Source: Pseudomonas sp. DC1.2
Lineage (GTDB): Bacteria; Pseudomonadota; Gammaproteobacteria; Pseudomonadales; Pseudomonadaceae
Direction of reading: 5' to 3'
Assembly (NCBI RefSeq): GCF_034351645.1
Contig: NZ_CP133782.1
Location: forward strand, 253,001 to 317,000
DNA: 64,000 nt
Each line of letters opens with the position of its first letter. Position 1 is the first letter of the stretch. Below, in pieces: positions 58,098-64,000 of this stretch. The position numbers and the translations under genes were made by a program. The notes beneath the pieces are model-generated. The model had not been told where the DNA came from and ran no database searches. It saw nothing but the letters and a program-made list of their open reading frames with translations.

Positions 58098-58356
58098 CTA
58101 CGACGCTCCATTGTCCTGAGACGAATACCCGAATGCTGCTGCGTAGTCACACAGCCACTGCCAGGTACTGCTGCTCGGGTGACCGTTAATTCTGCATCGT
58201 CTACTTTTTAATACACAAAGCAGTGCAGGGAACTTGCCAGCTCTATTGGTTACCCGAGTTTAATTTTTTTCGCAAGCAGGCCGATCCTCGGCACCGCCGT
58301 CCAGCATTCAAACAGATGAAATTAGAAAATGCCCTCTAAAGAGCTACAGGCCTGAC
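58098..58356. other. phaC1 promoter region
   Basis: 259 bp without a gene, AT-rich around 58190-58270. It contains the sigma-54 element (58224-58239) and no clear terminator for the DUF971 gene, which lies downstream on the same strand. Confidence 0.6.
58224..58239 (-). promoter_or_regulatory. Sigma-54 promoter of phaC1
   Basis: Minus strand reads TGGCAAG-N4-CTGCA, matching the -24/-12 consensus at all but two positions with correct GG-N10-GC spacing. A sigma-54 consensus before phaC1 has been described in P. aeruginosa, from memory. Confidence 0.78.
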
Positions 58357-58734
58357 TTAGAGCATCAGCTTGACAACGGCCTGGTCAGGATCGCGGGTTT
58401 TGCCAGCGGCTTTGAGCTCGGCAAGATAATCATCCCAGAGTGCGTCCTGACGTCGCGCCAGCTCGTACAGATATTCCCAAGTGAATAGCCCGCTGTCGTG
58501 ACCATCGTCGAAGGTTAATTTCAGTGCGTACTGACCGGCCGGCTCGACCTTGCTCAGGCCTACCGCGATCTTGCCAAATTGCAGGATGGGTTTGCCGTGG
58601 CCCTGGACCTCGGCGGAGGGTGAATGCACCCGCAGGAATTCGGCGGGCAGATGATATTCCTCGCCGGACGCGTATTTCAGCGTCAGGGTTTTCGAGGCTT
58701 TGTGCAGGTTGATGGCGGTGGGGAGTTGGGTCAT
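58357..58734 (-). CDS. DUF971 protein (gamma-butyrobetaine hydroxylase-like N-terminal domain)
   Basis: 125 residues, one domain: strands around LKYASGEEYHLPAEFLRVHSPSAE and the FDDGHDSGLFTWEYLYEL motif. It matches the small N-terminal domain of gamma-butyrobetaine hydroxylases, standing alone without the dioxygenase part; elsewhere this domain occurs with Fe-S cluster carriers. Function unknown. Conserved between hslU and phaC1 in pseudomonads, from memory. Confidence 0.85.
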   Translation of the reverse strand: MTQLPTAINLHKASKTLTLKYASGEEYHLPAEFLRVHSPSAEVQGHGKPILQFGKIAVGLSKVEPAGQYALKLTFDDGHDSGLFTWEYLYELARRQDALWDDYLAELKAAGKTRDPDQAVVKLML

Positions 58735-58762
58735 GGCGGGATGTCCGGTGCGTGCGGGACTT

Positions 58763-58790
58763 TGTGGGAGCGAGCTGGCTCGCTCCCACA
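58763..58790. repeat. REP palindrome between hslU and the DUF971 gene
   Basis: TGTGGGAGCGAG-CTGG-CTCGCTCCCACA, a perfect 12-bp stem with a 4-nt loop. Confidence 0.9.
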
Positions 58791-58815
58791 GGTTCTCGAC
58801 CGCTGTAAGTAGGGC

Positions 58816-60156
58816 TTACAGGATATAGCGGGACAGGTCTTCGTTCTCGGCCAATTCGCCCAAGTGGCTGTTGACGTAAGCGGCGTCAATCAGGATCGCC
58901 TTGCCGTCATTGGCACCGGCCAGGTCGCCGGCGCTGAACGACACTTCTTCAAGCAGCCGCTCAAGCAAGGTGTGCAGGCGGCGGGCGCCGATGTTCTCGG
59001 TCTTCTCGTTGACCTGCCAGGCAATTTCCGCCAAGCGTTTGATACCGTCCGGCAGGAACTCGATGGCCAGGCCCTCGGTTTTCAGCAGTTCGCGGTATTG
59101 CTCGGTCAGCGACGCATGCGGCTCGCTGAGAATGCGTTCGAAATCTTCAGGCGTCAGCGCTTTCAGTTCGACCCGAATCGGTAGGCGACCTTGCAGCTCT
59201 GGCACCAGATCGCTCGGCTTGCTCAGGTGGAACGCGCCGGACGCGATGAACAGGATGTGGTCAGTTTTGACCATGCCCAGCTTGGTGTTGACGGTGCAGC
59301 CTTCGATCAGCGGCAGCAGGTCGCGCTGCACGCCTTCGCGTGAGACATCGACGCCGCCGGAGTTGCCGCGCTTGGCAACTTTGTCGATTTCGTCGATGAA
59401 CACGATGCCGTGCTGCTCAACCGCTTCGAGGGCCTTGGCCTTCAACTCTTCTTCATTGACCAGGCGACCGGCTTCTTCGTCACGCACCAGTTTCAGCGCT
59501 TCCTTGACCTTGAGCTTACGGCTCTTGCGTTTGCCCTTGCCCATGTTGGCGAACAGGCTCTGCAACTGGTTGGTCATTTCTTCCATACCCGGTGGCGCGG
59601 AGATATCGACGCCCGCCACTTCAGCGACTTCGATTTCGATCTCCTTGTCATCCAACTGACCTTCGCGCAGGCGTTTGCGGAACAGTTGGCGGGTATTGGA
59701 ATCGCCTGCCGGCGCTGCATCATCGTTGCTGAAACCCATGCGAGCCGGTGGTAGCAACGCGTCGAGAATACGTTCTTCGGCGGCGTCTTCGGCGCGATGG
59801 CGAACCTTGGTCATTTCCTGTTCGCGCAGCAGTTTGATGGCAGCGTCGGCCAGGTCACGAATGATCGATTCGACATCACGGCCGACATAGCCGACTTCCG
59901 TGAACTTGGTGGCTTCGACCTTGATGAAGGGTGCATTGGCCAGCTTGGCCAGGCGCCGGGCAATCTCGGTTTTACCTACACCGGTCGGGCCGATCATCAG
60001 AATATTTTTTGGCGTGACTTCAACGCGCAGTTCTTCCGGCAGTTGCATCCGGCGCCAGCGGTTACGCAGTGCGATGGCGACGGCGCGTTTGGCATCGTCC
60101 TGGCCGATGATATGGCGATTGAGTTCGTGGACGATTTCACGGGGAGTCATGGACAT
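58816..60156 (-). CDS. hslU: ATP-dependent protease ATPase subunit HslU
   Basis: 446-residue AAA+ unfoldase of the HslVU (ClpYQ) protease. Walker A GPTGVGKT at residues 56-63, the GYVGRD pore motif near 90, an inserted I-domain (about 110-240), Walker B IVFIDEID, and the C-terminal DLSRYIL that docks into HslV. Start ATG 60156. Lies 55 bp after hslV. Confidence 0.97.
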   Translation of the reverse strand: MSMTPREIVHELNRHIIGQDDAKRAVAIALRNRWRRMQLPEELRVEVTPKNILMIGPTGVGKTEIARRLAKLANAPFIKVEATKFTEVGYVGRDVESIIRDLADAAIKLLREQEMTKVRHRAEDAAEERILDALLPPARMGFSNDDAAPAGDSNTRQLFRKRLREGQLDDKEIEIEVAEVAGVDISAPPGMEEMTNQLQSLFANMGKGKRKSRKLKVKEALKLVRDEEAGRLVNEEELKAKALEAVEQHGIVFIDEIDKVAKRGNSGGVDVSREGVQRDLLPLIEGCTVNTKLGMVKTDHILFIASGAFHLSKPSDLVPELQGRLPIRVELKALTPEDFERILSEPHASLTEQYRELLKTEGLAIEFLPDGIKRLAEIAWQVNEKTENIGARRLHTLLERLLEEVSFSAGDLAGANDGKAILIDAAYVNSHLGELAENEDLSRYIL

Positions 60157-60211
60157 AGTAGTTGGCGGTCCTCAAGCAAAAATGAGCCGTGGCACGGAGG
60201 CCAAAACAGGC

Positions 60212-60742
60212 TTATTCCGCGAGGTCCTGCTCCTCAATGGTGATGTTGTGGTTGGTGAATACGCAGATATCGCCAGCAATGCCCAGGGCGGTTTCGACGA
60301 TTTCCCGGGCCGACAGGTCGGTTTTCTTCAGCAGCGCGCTCGCGGCAGCTTGAGCGTAGCCGCCACCAGAGCCCATGGCGATCAATCCGTTTTCTGGCTC
60401 GACCACATCGCCGTTGCCGGTGATGATCAGCGAGGCGTCTTTGTTGGCGACTGCAAGCATGGCTTCGAGGCGGCTGAGGGAACGGTCTGTACGCCATTCT
60501 TTGGCGAGTTCGACGGCGGCGCGAACCAGGTGACCTTGATGTTTTTCAAGCTGGCCTTCGAACCGCTCGAAGAGGGTGAAGGCGTCAGCGGTGGCCCCGG
60601 CAAACCCGGCGATGACCTGGCCGTGGTATAGGCGGCGAACTTTTTTCGCGTTGCCTTTCATCACGGTATTGCCGAGAGAAACCTGGCCGTCGCCGCCCAT
60701 GACGACTTTGCCGTGGCGGCGAACTGAAACGATGGTGGTCAA
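60212..60742 (-). CDS. hslV: ATP-dependent protease proteolytic subunit HslV
   Basis: 176 residues, proteasome beta-type N-terminal nucleophile hydrolase. After Met removal the catalytic Thr is residue 2 (TTIVSVRR). [13 protein letters not shown] and [11 protein letters not shown] are typical. Forms the HslVU complex with the next gene. A sigma-32-type promoter lies about 45 bp upstream. Confidence 0.97.
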   Translation of the reverse strand: MTTIVSVRRHGKVVMGGDGQVSLGNTVMKGNAKKVRRLYHGQVIAGFAGATADAFTLFERFEGQLEKHQGHLVRAAVELAKEWRTDRSLSRLEAMLAVANKDASLIITGNGDVVEPENGLIAMGSGGGYAQAAASALLKKTDLSAREIVETALGIAGDICVFTNHNITIEEQDLAE

Positions 60743-60787
60743 GGGGGAGTCTCCACGCAGCGAGGCGAAAATGCCTTATGCCAACTC

Positions 60788-60815
60788 ATATGGGGGTGGT
60801 GGAGCGTTTTTCAAC
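60788..60815 (-). promoter_or_regulatory. Sigma-32 heat-shock promoter of hslVU
   Basis: Minus strand reads GTTGAAA (60815-60809), a 13-bp spacer, then CCCCATAT (60795-60788), against the consensus CTTGAAA-N(11-16)-CCCCATNT. Only one base differs. Matches the known heat-shock control of hslVU in other bacteria. Confidence 0.85.
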
Positions 60816-60850
60816 TGCGGGGCGGGAGAGGGGACGAGCGGTGCCGAGGA

Positions 60851-60887
60851 TGATCGCTCCCACGGGGTGTGGGCGTGGGAGCAATCA
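60851..60887. repeat. REP-like palindrome between the SPOR gene and hslV
   Basis: TGATCGCTCCCACG...CGTGGGAGCAATCA, with arms of about 14 bp. Positioned to separate upstream transcription from the heat-shock promoter of hslV. Confidence 0.78.
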
Positions 60888-60895
60888 GGCGAGGG

Positions 60896-61603
60896 TTAGC
60901 GGCTTTGGCGTTGTTGTAACAACAGGTTGCTGAAGCCGCTGCCGGCCAGTTGTTTCTGTGCGGTGGTCAGTTGTTCGCGGTTGCTGAACGGTCCGACCAA
61001 TACGCGATACCAGGTCTCGTCTTTCACCGTGCCGGATTCAACGGCCACGGCCTGACCGAGCAGGATGATCTGCGCCCGAACCTTGTCCGCGTCAGCCTGT
61101 TTGCGGAACGAGCCGGCCTGCAGGAAGAACTTGGTCACTGGCGCGGCTTTCGACACCGGTGGTGGCGGTGGTGGCGTAATCCCGGCCAGTGCTGCCTGCG
61201 CCCGTGCGGTGTCGATTTTTGCCGCTTCGGCTGGCGTAACTGGCGTGGTCGGGATCGCCGGCACTTGTGGTGTCGGCAGGGTTTTTTCCGGCACGGCGTC
61301 CGGTGGCACGATCACTTCCGATTCCGGCAGCAAGGTATAGAAGTCGTACTTCGGCTTCACCGGTTGCGTCGGGCTCGGCGGGGTCTTGTTGGCCTCGGCG
61401 ATCTTGCTGGCCTTCTGCTGTTCGATTTTTTCGCGTTTGACGCTTTCGCTGCCTTTGCCCGGCTCCAGCTTCATAAGGAACACGATGAACGCGCCGACGG
61501 TCAGGCCGATGGCCATCCACAACCAGCCCGGAATCGGTTTCTTCGCAGGGGCTTGATAGCGGCTGGCGCCACGCTTGGGTGCAGGTTTTTTCTTGGCAGC
61601 CAA
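60896..61603 (-). CDS. SPOR-domain membrane protein (FtsN-like)
   Basis: 235 residues. A basic cytoplasmic N-terminus (AAKKKPAPKRGASRYQAPAKKP), one membrane helix (about 24-42), a Pro-rich periplasmic linker, and a C-terminal SPOR domain (about 155-232, FLQAGSFRKQADADKVRAQI) that binds denuded glycan at the septum. This layout is that of FtsN, but FtsN's essential motif cannot be confirmed by eye. TTG start at 61603, one base after the argS stop, with GGAG in the argS end, so translation is coupled. Confidence 0.88.
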   Translation of the reverse strand: MAAKKKPAPKRGASRYQAPAKKPIPGWLWMAIGLTVGAFIVFLMKLEPGKGSESVKREKIEQQKASKIAEANKTPPSPTQPVKPKYDFYTLLPESEVIVPPDAVPEKTLPTPQVPAIPTTPVTPAEAAKIDTARAQAALAGITPPPPPPVSKAAPVTKFFLQAGSFRKQADADKVRAQIILLGQAVAVESGTVKDETWYRVLVGPFSNREQLTTAQKQLAGSGFSNLLLQQRQSR

Positions 61604-61604
61604 C

Positions 61605-63341
61605 TTACATACGCTCCAGAGTTTCCAGACCCAAGAGTTCCAGGCCTTGCTTGAGTGTGCGGCCGGTCAGCGCGGCGAGGCGCAGACGGCTTTGCATTTG
61701 CGTCGGGGTGTCGGCGCTGAGGATCGGGCAGTTCTCGTAGAAGCTGGAGAACAGGCCGGCGACATCGTACAGGTAGGTACACAGGATGTGCGGCGTGCCT
61801 TTGTCGCTCACGTTGTTCAGCACTTCACCGAACTGGGCGAGCTTGGCGGCCAGGTCGTGTTCTTGAGCGGCTTCGAGGACGATCTGGCCTTCGACTTCGC
61901 TGAAGTCCTTGCCGAGCTTGCGAAACACGCCGGCCACGCGCGTGTAGGCGTACAGCAGGTATGGCGCGGTGTTGCCTTCGAAGTTCAACATCTGATCGAA
62001 GTTGAAGCTGTAGTCGCTGGCACGGTGCTTGGACAGATCGGCATATTTCACCGCGCCAATGCCCACGACCTTGGCGATATTGCGCAGTTCGTCTTCGGCC
62101 AGCTCCGGGTTTTTTTCTTTCACCAGTGTGTAGGCGCGGTCCTTGGCTTCGTTCAGCAGGTCGATTAGCTTCACAGTGCCGCCATCACGGGTCTTGAACG
62201 GACGGCCATCGGCGCCGTTCATGGTGCCGAAGCCCATGTGTTCCATGTCCATCGGGTGCGTGACAAAACCGGCCAGGCGCGCGACCTGGAACACTTGCTG
62301 GAAGTGCAAAGCCTGGCGCTGATCGACGAAGTACAGCGCGCGATCAGCTTTCAGTGTGCCGCTGCGATAGCGCACGGCGGCGAGGTCGGTGGTGGCGTAG
62401 AGGTAGCCGCCGTCAGCCTTAACGATGATCACCGGCAGCGGGTCGCCATCGGCGTTCTTGAATTCATCAAGGAACACGCATTGCGCGCCGTTACTTTCGA
62501 CCAGCAAACCTTTGGCCTTGAGGTCGTTGACCACGTTGATCAGGTCGTCGTTGTAGGCGCTTTCGCCCATCACGTCGGCCATGCTCAGTTTGACGTTCAG
62601 TTGTTGATAGATCGCTTGGCAGTGGGACAGTGAGATGTCGCGGAAACGCGACCACAGCGCCAGGCATTCAGCGTCGCCGGCCTGCAATTTCACCACCAGG
62701 CCGCGGGCACGGTCCGCGAACTCTGCGGATTCGTCGAAGCGTTGTTTGGCGGCGCGGTAGAAGTTTTCCAGGTCTGACAGCTCGTCGCTGGTGATCGGGT
62801 TTTCTTGCAGGTACGCCATCAGCATGCCGAACTGGGTGCCCCAGTCACCGACATGGTTTTGACGGATAACCGTGTCGCCGAGGAACTCCAACACCCGGGC
62901 CACGCCGTCGCCAATGATGGTTGAGCGCAAATGGCCAACGTGCATTTCTTTGGCCAGGTTAGGCGCTGAAAGATCCACCACGGTGCGCTGCAACGGGCCG
63001 GCCTTGCGCACGCCAACGTTGTTGTCAGCCAGGGCCGCGTCCAGCCGCGAGGCCAGGGCCTGGGTGTTCTGGAAGAAGTTCAGGAAGCCTGGGCCGGCGA
63101 TTTCGGTCTTGGTGACGTTTTCATCAGTCGGCAGCGCGGCGATGATTTTTTCCGCGAGGTCACGCGGCTTCATGCCAGCGGGTTTGGCCAACATCATGGC
63201 GATGTTGCTGGCGAAGTCGCCGTTCTTCTTGTCACGGGAGTTTTCCACCTGGATCGCCGGCGACAGGCCTTCAGGCAACACACCTTCGTTGACGAGTTGG
63301 GTGATGGCTTGTTGGATCAGCTGGCGAATGGTGTCTTTCAT
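61605..63341 (-). CDS. argS: Arginyl-tRNA synthetase ArgS
   Basis: 578-residue class I synthetase. N-terminal Add-1 domain (about 1-95), HIGH-equivalent HVGH in [15 protein letters not shown] near residue 130, and a C-terminal DALR anticodon-binding domain. The KMSK loop is the degenerate form usual for ArgS ([15 protein letters not shown]). I start at ATG 63341 ([11 protein letters not shown]); the 72 residues before it look like noise. Confidence 0.97.
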   Translation of the reverse strand: MKDTIRQLIQQAITQLVNEGVLPEGLSPAIQVENSRDKKNGDFASNIAMMLAKPAGMKPRDLAEKIIAALPTDENVTKTEIAGPGFLNFFQNTQALASRLDAALADNNVGVRKAGPLQRTVVDLSAPNLAKEMHVGHLRSTIIGDGVARVLEFLGDTVIRQNHVGDWGTQFGMLMAYLQENPITSDELSDLENFYRAAKQRFDESAEFADRARGLVVKLQAGDAECLALWSRFRDISLSHCQAIYQQLNVKLSMADVMGESAYNDDLINVVNDLKAKGLLVESNGAQCVFLDEFKNADGDPLPVIIVKADGGYLYATTDLAAVRYRSGTLKADRALYFVDQRQALHFQQVFQVARLAGFVTHPMDMEHMGFGTMNGADGRPFKTRDGGTVKLIDLLNEAKDRAYTLVKEKNPELAEDELRNIAKVVGIGAVKYADLSKHRASDYSFNFDQMLNFEGNTAPYLLYAYTRVAGVFRKLGKDFSEVEGQIVLEAAQEHDLAAKLAQFGEVLNNVSDKGTPHILCTYLYDVAGLFSSFYENCPILSADTPTQMQSRLRLAALTGRTLKQGLELLGLETLERM

Positions 63342-63560
63342 GGTGGTCTCTGTCGACCGCAAGCGCGGCGGCGCTTTGATGCGCGGGTGGAAAAACTGGG
63401 CATTATCCGTGGCGAACACGGGCTTGCCAACTATAGCGGGCAGGTTATGGGTCTGTGGTGACAAATCAGGCCTCTTCGCATGCCGGTTTGCTCCCCAACG
63501 ATGGCCGTCGGGCCACACGCGCACCGCAGAGCGAGCTTGCTCGCAACAGCAAGCCAACCC
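63342..63560. other. Gap between priA and argS
   Basis: 219 bp with no gene. It holds a decayed REP (about 63530-63551, GAGCGAGCTTGCTCGCAAC) just after priA and presumably the argS promoter. Confidence 0.55.
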
Positions 63561-64000
63561 TTAATACAAATCGACGGGATCAACGTCCAAAGACCAGCGT
63601 ACCGCCCGCCCGCTGGGCATTTGTTCCAGCACCAGCAGCCAATTGTTGAGCAGTCGGTGCAGCGGTGCGCGGGCTGATGCTTGCAACAACAACTGCGCAC
63701 GATAACGCCCGGCCCGGCGTTCCATTGGCGCCGGCACCGGCCCCAGCAATTCAATACCGGTCAGTTTCTGCTCGGCCAACAAGTGTTCGGCGGCGCTGCA
63801 CGCTTCATCAAGAAACGCTTCAGCCTGCCCTGGCTTGTGTGCTTCGGCGCGCAGCAACGCCAAGTGCGAAAACGGCGGCAGCCCCGCCGACCGGCGCTCG
63901 CTCAAGGCTTGTTCGGCGAAGGCGAAATAGCCCTGTTCGGTTAATTGCACCAGTAGCGGGTGGTCCGCCAAGTGCGTCTGAATGATCACTTTGCCCGGCT
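63561..64000 (-). CDS. priA: Primosomal protein N' (replication restart helicase PriA), C-terminal part
   Basis: The last 146 or so codons of PriA; the gene runs beyond the right window edge. Visible are the end of the second helicase lobe (VIIQTHLADHPLL) and the C-terminal domain (RRSAGLPPFSHLALLRAEA, GPVPAPMERRAGRYRAQLLL, WSLDVDPVDLY). The last motif is the usual PriA ending. Restarts stalled replication forks. Same strand as argS. Confidence 0.95.
   Translation of the reverse strand, partial: PGKVIIQTHLADHPLLVQLTEQGYFAFAEQALSERRSAGLPPFSHLALLRAEAHKPGQAEAFLDEACSAAEHLLAEQKLTGIELLGPVPAPMERRAGRYRAQLLLQASARAPLHRLLNNWLLVLEQMPSGRAVRWSLDVDPVDLY

Overview
The window reads as a stretch of core chromosome from a Pseudomonas of the fluorescens group. 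The evidence is high-GC codon usage, a class II (medium-chain-length) PHA cluster, a Pseudomonas-type five-step histidine utilisation locus with hutF and hutG, and two families of short palindromic repeats typical of fluorescent pseudomonads. Gene order matches, from memory, a region conserved across the genus (thiI-typA ... fbp ... hut ... opgGH ... mcp-rsmE-tat-his-ubi-pha-hslVU-argS-priA). I see no rRNA, tRNA, insertion sequence, prophage or CRISPR array.

Layout. 1-12.2 kb: the 3' end of thiI, typA, a Cys-cluster protein, glgP, a translationally coupled DUF2339/DUF3999 membrane pair of unknown function, and fbp. 12.4-15.5 kb: a dCache chemoreceptor and two small lipoproteins, one a Blc lipocalin. 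15.6-31.7 kb: the hut locus, with hutF divergent from hutCD, then a ten-gene unit hutU-(urocanate permease)-hutX-W-V-hutH1-hutH2-hutT-hutI-hutG. 31.9-35.4 kb: an orphan choline-type binding protein, an esterase, pip and dtd. 35.5-40.1 kb: opgGH (osmoregulated periplasmic glucans), with a candidate 35-codon ORF divergent in the leader. 40.3-42.8 kb: a polar amino acid ABC importer. 42.9-51 kb (minus): an HBM chemoreceptor, rsmE, tatCBA, hisE/hisI and ubiB-ubiJ-ubiE. 51.1-58.1 kb: the PHA cluster, with phaI-phaF converging on phaD-phaC2-phaZ-phaC1. 58.3-64 kb (minus): a DUF971 protein, hslU-hslV, a SPOR protein, argS and the 3' end of priA.

Regulation visible in the DNA. Two TGTA-N2-TACA HutC operators lie before hutF/hutC and before hutU. 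Sigma-54 -24/-12 elements precede hutU, phaC1 and, unexpectedly, glgP. A sigma-28 promoter precedes the HBM chemoreceptor and a sigma-32 promoter precedes hslV. Rho-independent terminators follow typA, opgH and phaF.

Most notable observations. hutH1 is an intact ORF that exactly lacks the Ala-Ser-Gly triad needed to form the MIO cofactor and has lost at least two further active-site residues, while hutH2 next door is intact. Other leads are the small ORF divergent from opgG, the 29-bp phased repeats before the amino acid importer, and the uncharacterised DUF2339/DUF3999 pair. Statements about other species and published work are from memory; no database search was run.
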